Shown here in pieces: positions 8,550 through 16,885 of a stretch of DNA of 34,150 nucleotides (the first letter of the stretch is position 1; the number at the start of each line of letters is the position of its first letter). Below the pieces are notes generated by a model that was not told the DNA's origin, did not search any database, and worked only from the letters and a program-made list of their open reading frames with translations. The position numbers and the translations under genes were made by a program. Origin of the DNA: Gammaproteobacteria bacterium (GTDB lineage: Bacteria > Pseudomonadota > Gammaproteobacteria > Chromatiales > Chromatiaceae); the NCBI GenBank assembly GCA_013041975.1, contig JABDQZ010000005.1, positions 1 to 34,150 on the forward strand. The letters are read 5' to 3'.

Positions 8550-8983
8550 GGTATCCGGCTTAAAAATTTAAATTAAAGCGCAAGTTTAGCGCGGCATAAC
8601 AAGAAAAGGTTTGATATCCCTCAGTTATTTTTAAGAATGTACTCTGCATTGTTTTGGCACACTAATTTAAGGCCAAAACATGCTAGAAAGTCACCGTGAT
8701 ATTAGGCAGGCTGTTATTTAGTCTTATAAATTAGCAGTCTAGAAATGCACAAGAAAATTATTAGCGGCTCTTATAAAGAACCAGAAACATTGATAAAAAA
8801 TAACTGGCAGAATATTGCAAATATAGCGGAGTATGTATTAATCCAAATATAAGCAATCGTAATTTAACAGCATTGCTAGAAAAACCAAGAATTGCCTAAG
8901 AATTTTTTTCAACAAGACACTTCTATCGTCGCGCGCTTTACAAAGGCGTAAGGGAGACTGCTTCCGTTGTGCAAAGAAGTATT
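8550..8983. other. Intergenic region between pyk and glgC
   Basis: No gene recognised. It contains a perfect 8-bp inverted repeat, GTTTTGGC at 8651-8658 and GCCAAAAC at 8672-8679, about 100 bases upstream of the pyk start. It could be an operator or an mRNA stem-loop. I see no T-tract terminator after glgC. Confidence 0.4.
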
Positions 8984-10246
8984 TTATATAATTGTATCCG
9001 GTTTCTGACCCAACATATCCGGGGTCACCAGAACAACCCCTTTTGGGGTAACCCGAAAACGTTGAGCATCCATTTCACTATCTTCCCCAATGACCGTCCC
9101 CGCTGGAATGCTGCAACCACGATCGATGATAGCGTGTTTAATACGGCAATTTCTGCCAATATTAACTCCGGGTAAAACAACGGATTCTTCGACCTTTGCA
9201 TAGGAGTGGACTCTCACCTTGGAGAACAGCAATGAACGCTCTATTGTGGAACCAGAAATTATGCAACCACCAGAAACAACAGAATCCAGTGCTTGTCCAG
9301 TTCTCCCTTCATCTCGAAACAGAAACTTTGCTGATGGTAATTGAGCTTGATAAGTCAAAATAGGCCATTCTTCATCATAAAGGTTTAGTTCAGGAGTAAC
9401 ACCCACCAAATCGATATTTGCTTCCCAAAATGCATCCAGAGTTCCCACATCACGCCAATATGGCTGTACCTCGGATTTTTGATCTTGAAAGGGATAAGCA
9501 TAGACCTGTGAATTTTGAATTAACGAAGGAATAATATCCTTGCCGAAATCATGGCTGGACTGGTTATTTACTGCATCCAATTGCAATTGCTCAAAGAGAA
9601 AGTCTGTATTGAAAATATAGTTGCCCATCGATGCCAGAGCTATATCTTTCTCCCCTGGCATGGGGTCAGGCTCTGCTGGTTTTTCATTGAAAGCATTCAC
9701 TTTGTTATGCTCATCAGTACTGATAACACCAAAGCCTTTGGCATCATCCAGTGAAACCTTTAAACAGCAGACCGTCATATCCGCCTGTTTTTCAACGTGA
9801 TATGTCAAAAATGCACCATAGTCCATCTTATAAACATGATCACCTGATAAAATTAATATGTATTTAGGCCGTAAAGAACGAATGATGTCCAGGTTTTGAT
9901 AAATGGCATCAGCAGTTCCAGAATACCAGTTGGCTGAAGTACGTTGTGAGGCTGGCAGCACCTCTACAAAGTCTCCTAATTCGCTATAAAAGGAACTCCA
10001 TCCTTTAATAAGGTGACGGATAAGGGAATGCGCCTTATATTGTGTAAGCACGCTGATTCGACGAATTCCTGAATTAACACAGTTCGATAAGGGAAAATCG
10101 ATGATGCGGAACTTGCCACCAAAAAAGACTGCTGGTTTTGCGCGCCAGCGTGTCAATTCATGAAGACGTGATCCGCGTCCTCCTGCTAAGACCAAAGCTA
10201 AAGTATCCTGGGCTAGCCGATGTGTATTGGGGTTATTTGATGGCAT
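8984..10246 (-). CDS. glgC: Glucose-1-phosphate adenylyltransferase
   Basis: Makes ADP-glucose from ATP and glucose 1-phosphate for glycogen synthesis. The 420-residue protein has the nucleotide-binding LALVLAGGRGSRLHELT, the KPAVFFGGKFRIIDFPLSN segment, YSGTADAIYQNLD, LSGDHVYKMDYG, and a C-terminal left-handed beta-helix with hexapeptide-like repeats (about 300-400, VVSGGCIISGSTIERS, VVLPGVNIGRNCRI). AGGAT lies 8 bases before ATG. A TATAAT on the minus strand at 10308-10303 is a possible -10 box. No other glycogen gene is in the window, so the synthase and branching enzyme must lie elsewhere if the pathway is complete. Confidence 0.95.
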   Translation of the reverse strand: MPSNNPNTHRLAQDTLALVLAGGRGSRLHELTRWRAKPAVFFGGKFRIIDFPLSNCVNSGIRRISVLTQYKAHSLIRHLIKGWSSFYSELGDFVEVLPASQRTSANWYSGTADAIYQNLDIIRSLRPKYILILSGDHVYKMDYGAFLTYHVEKQADMTVCCLKVSLDDAKGFGVISTDEHNKVNAFNEKPAEPDPMPGEKDIALASMGNYIFNTDFLFEQLQLDAVNNQSSHDFGKDIIPSLIQNSQVYAYPFQDQKSEVQPYWRDVGTLDAFWEANIDLVGVTPELNLYDEEWPILTYQAQLPSAKFLFRDEGRTGQALDSVVSGGCIISGSTIERSLLFSKVRVHSYAKVEESVVLPGVNIGRNCRIKHAIIDRGCSIPAGTVIGEDSEMDAQRFRVTPKGVVLVTPDMLGQKPDTII

Positions 10247-10708
10247 CTACTGATCCTTTTTCGATAATCTCTATGTCGAGATATTAGGAAGATAACTTAA
10301 TAATTATATGCCTATCATATAGATTGAGTAGTTGACCTGAATCACCTCATATAGCTATCTCTTATCCTGATTTTTTATCCGTAAGGTAAGCTATAAAAAA
10401 GATTATAAAATGAATTATCTTATCCCAACAGATGGGAACCGGTTAGTTTCTGCTTCTAACGATTTTCTGCATCTACAGGCATTGAATTTATGTATCTAAA
10501 AGCTCTTTATTTGAGAAAAGCTGAATGGTTGTTTTAGGTGATTGCTATCGTTGACTAAAGAGGCTTCAATGATTTCAGTCGTCGCTACCATTCAAAATAT
10601 TCCAAATAGCCACTATGTCCGCTTAAACCATGGAGGCGCCCTATTGACTCCCCAGCTTTACTATAAAATTCGTATGACAAGAAATTTTTGTATCACTGCA
10701 TAACTCAT
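10247..10708. other. Intergenic region between glgC and MBL hydrolase
   Basis: AT-rich, with the likely glgC promoter near 10300. A 44-codon plus-strand frame (10569-10703) exists but has no good Shine-Dalgarno and no recognisable product. I see no other feature. Confidence 0.35.
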
Positions 10709-11683
10709 CTATTGGCTGCAGCCACTAACACATTCACCGGCGCTATCGAAGGACATTGTTTTTCCGCTTAGCGGCAATAAAACCGGAATCTTTGCGTTTT
10801 TGATGAATTCATCTGTGCGCGTTCCGGCAATCAGTTTTCCGGATTCGGTGGCCTGTTCATTAGCGTGAGAAGGTATAACAGAGGCAGGCTTTATCAATTC
10901 ATTGACAACATAGGCCGCCTCTTTTGGGCCGGTTGTAAACGTGTTACCAATGTTAATCACTGCCAGCCTCGCCTGGTAATGATCAGCGACGACAGATTTC
11001 TGTTCTGCGGTGATGCCGGTGTCACCGGACAGGTACGCAACAAGACCATTACTGAAGGTAATGACATAGCCAGTGGGCGGACCCGCATATGCCGTTAAGC
11101 CGACAGCATCCAGTAGCTCACCCAGTTTTCCGCCGACAAAGCGTCCTGAAACACCATTGGAATGGGCTGCAGGGACAGTCGTCAGGGTAACACCATTGAC
11201 CTGCCGTGAACCACCAAACCTGACAAGCAGCGAATTTTTTGGGTTGCCGCCAGCAGCTTCAAGTTTTTTTGCAAAAAACTTTGGCATCTCGCTCCCGGTA
11301 ATAATTTTGGCATTTTTATCAACAGCTATTTTTACGGAATTGGTCAGGTTAGTTGCGTCGACAGTAAATTCCGGTTTTGCGCAACTTCCGGCTCCCACAT
11401 TCGACAGGTGCTTGTCGCCAACATGGTCTCCATGCATGTGTGAAACGAGGACAATATCGATATTCCCCAGGCGCTCATCACCGGCACCTGCGACCGTTCG
11501 GCCGACATCGTACAAGATACGCGTTCCATCGGGATCTTCAAAAAGAAATGCCCGATCATACCGGCAAAAATCACCTGCATGACTGCCAAGAGATGTGACT
11601 TTAACCAGGCTTTGCTGGGCAGAAACCGAACCCACAGGTGAAATTAAAAACAGTATGGCAAGTGTTGATAAAAGTTTGTGCAT
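10709..11683 (-). CDS. Exported metallo-beta-lactamase-fold hydrolase
   Basis: A 324-residue protein with a signal peptide (basic n-region, hydrophobic core, likely cleavage after VSA at residue 22), so it acts in the periplasm or outside. The zinc-binding signature of the MBL fold is clear, VSHMHGDHVGD (HxHxDH), followed by downstream metal-ligand candidates in PAAHSNG, YLSGDTG and IPSHANE. The arrangement fits the UlaG-like or general MBL-fold hydrolases rather than true class B beta-lactamases. The substrate cannot be read from the sequence. It is transcribed away from the photolyase gene and stands alone. Confidence 0.8.
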   Translation of the reverse strand: MHKLLSTLAILFLISPVGSVSAQQSLVKVTSLGSHAGDFCRYDRAFLFEDPDGTRILYDVGRTVAGAGDERLGNIDIVLVSHMHGDHVGDKHLSNVGAGSCAKPEFTVDATNLTNSVKIAVDKNAKIITGSEMPKFFAKKLEAAGGNPKNSLLVRFGGSRQVNGVTLTTVPAAHSNGVSGRFVGGKLGELLDAVGLTAYAGPPTGYVITFSNGLVAYLSGDTGITAEQKSVVADHYQARLAVINIGNTFTTGPKEAAYVVNELIKPASVIPSHANEQATESGKLIAGTRTDEFIKNAKIPVLLPLSGKTMSFDSAGECVSGCSQ

Positions 11684-11907
11684 GATTTTATCCAGACAAT
11701 TAATTGTGTTGGTAAAGTATGGATGATCACGGAAAATATAACCCCTGTAAGAAGTAAGAAATTAATTCTGCTAAACTGACGGCAGTGAATCAGACTGACA
11801 CATCAAAGGTGGCCGCGTTAAGTCTCCATCCAGGCAATGGCGCCAACCGCCCATGGTGAATAATAGCAACCTGGCACAAAATCTGCCGTCATGGAGAACC
11901 TGATCCA

Positions 11908-13440
11908 TTGAAAAAAACACGAAGCCTGAGGCTTATCCTGGGCGACCAGCTTTCCCCAGATATTTCCTCTTTAGATAACATAAGTCTGGCAGAAGATGTT
12001 GTGCTGATGTGCGAGGTCAAAGAAGAAGCCACTTACGTTCCCCATCACAAGCAAAAACTGGCATTTATATTCAGTGCCATGCGCCATTTTTCAGCTGACC
12101 TGCAAGACAATGGTATCAACGTTGACTATACCAAGTTAGACGATTTAAATAACACGGGGAGTTTCTCCGGCGAGGTTAAGCGTGCTCTGCAAAGATATAA
12201 ATGCCATAAAATTATTGTTACCGAGTCAGGCGAATGGCGTGTCTTGCAGATGTTCAAAAACTGGCGAAAAACATTTGATGTTGAAGTCGAAATCAGACCA
12301 GATACACGCTTTTTATGCTCCATAGAACAATTTAAACAATGGGCCGATTCGCAAAAGCAATTGCGCATGGAAAACTTCTATCGTTACATGCGCAAGCAAA
12401 CCGGCTGGCTCATGGACAATGGTAAACCACTAGGTGGTAAATGGAATTATGACAATGCCAACCGAAAGGCGCTGCCTAAAACTATTTCAGTACCAGTTAG
12501 AAAGCCGTTCGAAATTGATCGAATCAAACAGGACGTTATGGATCTGGTTGCCAGGCGCTTCCCCGATAACCCGGGGGAGATCAAACCGTTCAATTGGGCT
12601 GTTAGCAGAGAACAGGCACAGACAGTCTTTAAAACCTTTATTAACACTTACCTGGAAAATTTTGGACAGTTCCAGGATGCTATGAAAACCGATGAAGACT
12701 TCTTGTACCATGCCGTTATATCGCCTTATATCAATACAGGCCTGCTCAACCCGCGTGAGGTTTGTGAAGCAGTTTTAAAGGCTGGCAAGAAAAAATCTCT
12801 TCCTATTGAAACCATAGAAGGCTTTATTCGACAGGTTCTCGGCTGGAGGGAATATGTACGCGGCATATACTGGCTAAAGATGCCGGAGTATGTTGAATCA
12901 AATACCTTTGATGCCAATCGTCCGTTACCGGGTTTTTTCTGGACTGCTGATACTGATTTGTTTTGTCTGCACCAATCGATAAAAGCTAGCTTGAATAACG
13001 CCTATGCGCATCATATTCAGCGCCTGATGATCATTGGTAACTTTGCCTTGTTGACCGGATTAACTCCTGAGGCAGTAGAAGAATGGTACTTAAGTGTCTA
13101 CGCCGATGCTTTTGAATGGGTAGAGTTACCCAATACCCATGGCATGGTGCTTTATGCTGATGAAGGCCTGTTGGCCAGTAAACCCTATGCAGCATCCGGT
13201 GCCTACATTCACAGAATGTCTGATTACTGCCAGCATTGTGATTACAACGTGAAAGAAAAAAACGGTCAAAATGCCTGCCCGTTCAATTACCTGTATTGGT
13301 ATTTCCTCGATAAAAACCGTGGCCGGTTATCTCAAAACCAAAGACTGGCAATGCCCTACCGAACACTGACAAAAATGACAAAAGATAAAATTAAAATGGT
13401 CAGAAAGGATGCCAACGCATTTTTGTCAGGCCTGAAGTGA
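11908..13440 (+). CDS. phrB: Fe-S bacterial cryptochrome/(6-4) photolyase (DPRP family)
   Basis: Light-driven DNA repair flavoprotein of the FeS-BCP/CryPro group, whose characterised members (Agrobacterium PhrB) repair (6-4) photoproducts with FAD, a lumazine antenna and a [4Fe-4S] cluster. The 510-residue protein starts with the family opening LRLILGDQLS and ends with the C-terminal helical domain (QVLGWREYVRGIYW; NAYAHHIQRLMIIGNFALL; PNTHGMVLYADEG). Four cysteines, C353, C441, C444 and C457, occupy the cluster positions with the spacing of Agrobacterium PhrB (350, 438, 441, 454, from memory). Start is TTG with GGAG about 11 bases upstream; the family N-terminus supports it. It sits in the light-response island, about 5 kb from the LitR-type regulator. 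Confidence 0.92.
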   Translation: MKKTRSLRLILGDQLSPDISSLDNISLAEDVVLMCEVKEEATYVPHHKQKLAFIFSAMRHFSADLQDNGINVDYTKLDDLNNTGSFSGEVKRALQRYKCHKIIVTESGEWRVLQMFKNWRKTFDVEVEIRPDTRFLCSIEQFKQWADSQKQLRMENFYRYMRKQTGWLMDNGKPLGGKWNYDNANRKALPKTISVPVRKPFEIDRIKQDVMDLVARRFPDNPGEIKPFNWAVSREQAQTVFKTFINTYLENFGQFQDAMKTDEDFLYHAVISPYINTGLLNPREVCEAVLKAGKKKSLPIETIEGFIRQVLGWREYVRGIYWLKMPEYVESNTFDANRPLPGFFWTADTDLFCLHQSIKASLNNAYAHHIQRLMIIGNFALLTGLTPEAVEEWYLSVYADAFEWVELPNTHGMVLYADEGLLASKPYAASGAYIHRMSDYCQHCDYNVKEKNGQNACPFNYLYWYFLDKNRGRLSQNQRLAMPYRTLTKMTKDKIKMVRKDANAFLSGLK

Positions 13441-13564
13441 GTCAACTTGCAAACAATACTGCTGGTAATGCATTTACCGTGATGCTTTACGTCATAGATT
13501 GACAAGGTGATTGCAAATAGATGCTAGCCTGACCACCGACAATTTTAGCCCGACAGTTTAGTAC

Positions 13565-13593
13565 AAAAAAAAGCCCCGCAGGGGATACGGGGC
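13565..13593 (-). terminator. Intrinsic terminator, minus strand
   Basis: On the minus strand a G+C-rich stem, GCCCC (13593-13589) pairing with GGGGC (13577-13573), is followed by eight T. It is the likely terminator of the ABC1 kinase / Exo-GIY-YIG operon, about 275 bases beyond its last stop, so that operon would have a long 3' UTR antisense to the small ORF at 13719. Confidence 0.7.
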
Positions 13594-13718
13594 AAACTAA
13601 AGGGAAATAAGTAAAAGAACATTTTCATTTACTACGCTATAAATATATTGATGCCATAATGATATTCAACATGAAAAAAACGAGGTTTATACCCATCAGT
13701 TTTTGTTAAATTAAGACT

Positions 13719-13880
13719 ATGTTTAAATTGATATTTAATGATTTCTGGTTGATTTTTTTCCTTACTTTATTATTCATTTCGATTACCCTGTTTGTGCTTG
13801 ATGTGATTGCTTACCCTTTCGGCATTTTCATGCTAATCATCGCAATCTTGGCCAGAAGCGCTTTCCTTAAAACTCATTAA
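13719..13880 (+). CDS. Small hydrophobic protein, possible
   Basis: A 53-codon ATG-to-TAA frame encoding a protein that is hydrophobic over almost its full length (FWLIFFLTLLFISITLFVLD then an IFMLIIAILA segment), with a K/R-poor start and an ARSAFLKTH end, as in two-helix membrane miniproteins. It overlaps the 3' end of the convergent Exo-GIY-YIG gene by 14 bases. The Shine-Dalgarno is poor. The membrane-like composition argues for a real gene; absence of a clear ribosome site argues against. No family recognised. Confidence 0.4.
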   Translation: MFKLIFNDFWLIFFLTLLFISITLFVLDVIAYPFGIFMLIIAILARSAFLKTH

Positions 13881-15435
13881 ACTCATCTGATCTGTTAATT
13901 GGTGTCAAAGGATAAACCTTGATTCCCTGAATGGTTTTGGATGATGGCTTTAACAGGAACCTCACCAGGATAAAGTAGATATCCAGATCAAAAAGCTTAT
14001 CTGAAATATCTTGTCTGTGAATTTCACCAGTAGTTGAAGCGTTTGTATTCATGATATTTTTATCCACATACTGATAACCATTCTCTTCCAGGTCCTTTTC
14101 ATTTGTGATCTGGCCCTGGTATCGCCACTGGTTAATCATGTGATAACGACTGAAGTCTTTATCCTCAATTGAGGTTTCCTTAATCAGGATTGCATCCGGC
14201 CATGGCCATTGCATGATCTGGTAACTCTTTAAGGCAGCACTGAGCCTTTCATTATAAATTTTTGGTTCTTCAGTTCCGCAGCAGGCACCAAAACATTTCT
14301 TGAGCTGAGTCCGGAAACAGGCCTGTTTTGATTTAGTGGACTTTTCCAGGCCAATTAACTTGTAACAAAGAAAAAAATTATCAGCTAGCTTTGTTAATTG
14401 TGTTTGCGCCTGTTTCTGGCTTCTGAATAAACCATAATGCTGGCTGGAATCAGGTAATGAGGCATCGATACGTTCTATTCGAACCTGCAGATAACCTGCA
14501 TTATTTTCATATATTTTATAAAAATATAGATACCGTGATTTTTTAAGGCGTAAATTAAATTCAGGATGCAGTTGTTTGATTTGCTGACTTTCTCTAATCT
14601 GCGCACCAAAATCAGAAGGAGTCAGATCGTATTCAATTCTGGCGACTGATGAATACAACCGAAACTGTCTGCCTCTCTGGTACTCCTGGGAAAAGTGACT
14701 TTTTACCCTGTCCTGAATATTGACCGACTTGCCTATGTAGAGCAACTTTCCAGCCGTATCATAAAAATAATAAACGCCGGGTGACTTAGGCAGGCTGTTA
14801 ATCACCTCTGCATCAATCATGGCTGGTAATGAAGGTGCCTTGAAAATGAGGTTACATGCTGAACGAATTTCCTCTTCTTCATGAATTTGTGAACTTGTCA
14901 GGAAAAATCGCCAGATAACTTCGGCATCATCCATAGCTCGGTGACGATTGTTCACCCGATAACCAAACCGCTTGATTATATGGTTAAGGCTGTGGCGTTT
15001 AAATTGAGGATACAGGTGACGACTGAACTTTACAGAACAAAGTACCCTGGGTTTAAACTGAATTCCGCAGCGTTTAAATTCGGCCTTAAGAAAGCCATGA
15101 TCGAAGCGTGCGTTGTGTGCAACAAACACCCTGTCATGAAAAAGGTTTAGCAACTCTTCCGTCAACTGTTCGAAAACTGGCGCAGGTTTAACATCTGAAT
15201 CTGTTATACCAGTCAACAGGTTAATCTTATCGGGAATGCAGACACCGGGGTGAATAAAACTTTGCCAACGATGAATGACAACGCCGTTATCAACCAGCAA
15301 AACCGCGATTTCGATAACTCTATGGTACTTGGGACTACCGCCGGTTGTTTCAATATCAACTATCGCCATTTTCTCAGGAAACCCCGAAGACAGTTGCCTT
15401 ACTGGCTGGTCCAGCCAATCAAGCTGCGGCATCAC
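13867..15435 (-). CDS. DnaQ-like 3'-5' exonuclease fused to GIY-YIG (UvrC/Cho-like) nuclease
   Basis: A 522-residue two-nuclease fusion. The N-terminal DEDDh exonuclease (about 20-195) has VDIETTGG (Asp-Glu), HNARFDHGF and HRAMDDAE with the catalytic His and Asp. The GIY-YIG domain (about 215-295) reads SPGVYYFYD then LLYIGKSVNIQDRVKSHF, like the 5' part of UvrC and Cho. The remaining roughly 220 residues, with several cysteines, I do not recognise. Fusions of this type are known in bacteria and are proposed to act in DNA repair. Start is GTG at 15435 or ATG at 15432. It follows the ABC1 kinase gene by 15 bases, so the two are one operon. Placement beside photolyase and a photoreceptor-type regulator suggests a photodamage role by inference. 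Confidence 0.85.
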   Translation of the reverse strand: MMPQLDWLDQPVRQLSSGFPEKMAIVDIETTGGSPKYHRVIEIAVLLVDNGVVIHRWQSFIHPGVCIPDKINLLTGITDSDVKPAPVFEQLTEELLNLFHDRVFVAHNARFDHGFLKAEFKRCGIQFKPRVLCSVKFSRHLYPQFKRHSLNHIIKRFGYRVNNRHRAMDDAEVIWRFFLTSSQIHEEEEIRSACNLIFKAPSLPAMIDAEVINSLPKSPGVYYFYDTAGKLLYIGKSVNIQDRVKSHFSQEYQRGRQFRLYSSVARIEYDLTPSDFGAQIRESQQIKQLHPEFNLRLKKSRYLYFYKIYENNAGYLQVRIERIDASLPDSSQHYGLFRSQKQAQTQLTKLADNFFLCYKLIGLEKSTKSKQACFRTQLKKCFGACCGTEEPKIYNERLSAALKSYQIMQWPWPDAILIKETSIEDKDFSRYHMINQWRYQGQITNEKDLEENGYQYVDKNIMNTNASTTGEIHRQDISDKLFDLDIYFILVRFLLKPSSKTIQGIKVYPLTPINRSDEFNEF

Positions 15436-15450
15436 TTTGGGTACCGTTGT

Positions 15451-16758
15451 TTACGTCAAAGTATGACGAACGAGCTGATTGACGTTTAGATTCGCACCCA
15501 GGTGGGAAAGCAGAAGGTATAAACCACCAAGCTTGCGATGCAAAAACAGAATGTCTGTTGGTGGCAAGCGGGTATAACGTTGTTCAAACCTGAGCTTCAT
15601 GAGTTTGTCCGTCATTAGCTGGCTCAACTGGCTGTGCCTGAAATCAAATTCACCTTCGTGTCGGATAGGCATTGTCACTGTTAATATCAGATCAACGATT
15701 GCATCCTGGTAGTTTTTATTATCATCTTCACTTGTATAACCAATCTCGTAAGCCGATTCCAAAATAGCCTGCTTGTCACTGCTGAGACAGGCATTTAGCA
15801 AAACCATGAATTTGTTTCTCATTAACTCTGAGTAGCGGCGTGTAGCACCAAAATCCAGTAACTGGATCTTTCCCGTGTTTTCAGAGTAAAGGTAATTGGC
15901 AAAATTGGAATCGGTCTGCACTATACCGAATTGAAAGACCTCTCTTAGAGATAACTCCAGCAAGTTACTGGTGACATTATGACGCACATCCAAATTTTTG
16001 TTGTAGAGCTTGTCAATGACCTCACCGTCTAAAAACGTGGTGGTTAGAATTTTGTCATTACTCAGCTCTTCAATGACTTCTGCAACTTCAAACCTGTCAT
16101 CGTTTTCAATAAAACGGCTAAATTCATTAAGGAAAGCAGCTTCGCTCTTATAATCTGCCTCGGCATGTAATTGTAGCCTTGCATCTTCAATCAATGGAGC
16201 AATATCGACATCAGCGGGAATCATTTTAAACAGATTGAGCAACATGGCGATGTTGTCAATATCGCTATCAATACTTTCCTTCACTCCCGGGTACTGCAGT
16301 TTAATAGCAACCTGTCTGCCCTCCTTTAATTCGGCAATATGCACCTGACCAATGGAAGCCGAAGCAATTGGCGTAAATTTAAAACGTTGGAAATGAGACT
16401 GCCAGTTACTACCCAGGTTTTTCTCCATCACCTCGGCGATCTGCATCATCGGCATTTGATGGGCATCGTTTCTTAAGCGGGAAAAAACCTCGGACACTTC
16501 CCTGGGAAGCAGGTAGCCGACATCCATTGACAGCAACTGCCCTACCTTCATAGCCGCACCGCGCATCTCGGAGAGTTTCTCGGCAATTTTGTTGGCATTT
16601 TTAGAAGATAGAACGAGATCAGCAATTACCGGTTTGTTACCCGACAAGAGTGTCTTGCTGCCTTGATACAATACGTTACCCGCCAGGGAAGTTGCCAGGC
16701 CACCAAGTTTTGCAAAACGGCCAAGTCGTGAATGAGGTAATGTCGATTGCTGTGCCAT
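15451..16758 (-). CDS. ABC1/AarF/UbiB-family atypical kinase
   Basis: ABC1/UbiB-type proteins are protein-kinase-like ATPases linked to ubiquinone and other isoprenoid lipid metabolism. Hallmarks are the KxGQ segment (AAMKVGQLLSMD), the Ala-rich loop ASIGQVH, the VAIKLQYPGV beta-strand with Lys, and the metal-binding QLLDFGATR. About 435 residues from the start chosen here. The reading frame extends upstream to 16845, but that start lies inside the palindrome and upstream of the likely transcription start, and the extra 29 residues look non-conserved; ATG at 16758 precedes the conserved SRLGRFAKLGGLA region. First gene of an operon with the Exo-GIY-YIG gene, divergent from the LitR-type gene. 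Confidence 0.85.
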   Translation of the reverse strand: MAQQSTLPHSRLGRFAKLGGLATSLAGNVLYQGSKTLLSGNKPVIADLVLSSKNANKIAEKLSEMRGAAMKVGQLLSMDVGYLLPREVSEVFSRLRNDAHQMPMMQIAEVMEKNLGSNWQSHFQRFKFTPIASASIGQVHIAELKEGRQVAIKLQYPGVKESIDSDIDNIAMLLNLFKMIPADVDIAPLIEDARLQLHAEADYKSEAAFLNEFSRFIENDDRFEVAEVIEELSNDKILTTTFLDGEVIDKLYNKNLDVRHNVTSNLLELSLREVFQFGIVQTDSNFANYLYSENTGKIQLLDFGATRRYSELMRNKFMVLLNACLSSDKQAILESAYEIGYTSEDDNKNYQDAIVDLILTVTMPIRHEGEFDFRHSQLSQLMTDKLMKLRFEQRYTRLPPTDILFLHRKLGGLYLLLSHLGANLNVNQLVRHTLT

Positions 16759-16816
16759 GTCTAATCCGTCTGTTATTCCCAGATCTGGCCTGAGATAAGA
16801 GTGAGTTACCTGAGTA

Positions 16817-16845
16817 ACACTAGCTAGCGGAAATAATCTTGTCAA
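16817..16845 (-). promoter_or_regulatory. Predicted promoter of the ABC1 kinase operon
   Basis: On the minus strand TTGACA (16845-16840) is separated by 17 bases from TAGTGT (16822-16817). Predicted transcription start near 16810, about 50 bases before the ATG at 16758. The -35 box abuts the palindrome that overlaps the divergent LitR promoter. Confidence 0.5.
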
Positions 16846-16849
16846 ATAT

Positions 16850-16877
16850 TTGTCTTAGACAAGTATTGTACTATAAT
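16850..16877 (+). promoter_or_regulatory. LitR promoter with palindromic operator
   Basis: TTGTCT (16850-16855), a 16-base spacer and a perfect TATAAT (16872-16877). The -35 box is the left arm of a perfect palindrome TTGTCT-T-AGACAA (16850-16862); a further TTGTC lies 11 bases upstream (16839-16843). MerR-type regulators often bind their own promoter, so autoregulation is likely. The -10 box ends only 8 bases before ATG, which predicts an almost leaderless mRNA. Confidence 0.65.
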
Positions 16878-16885
16878 CTCCAGTT

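Noticed and set aside
10569..10703. 44-codon plus-strand frame beside the MBL gene
   Set aside because: Weak ribosome site and no domain-like sequence.
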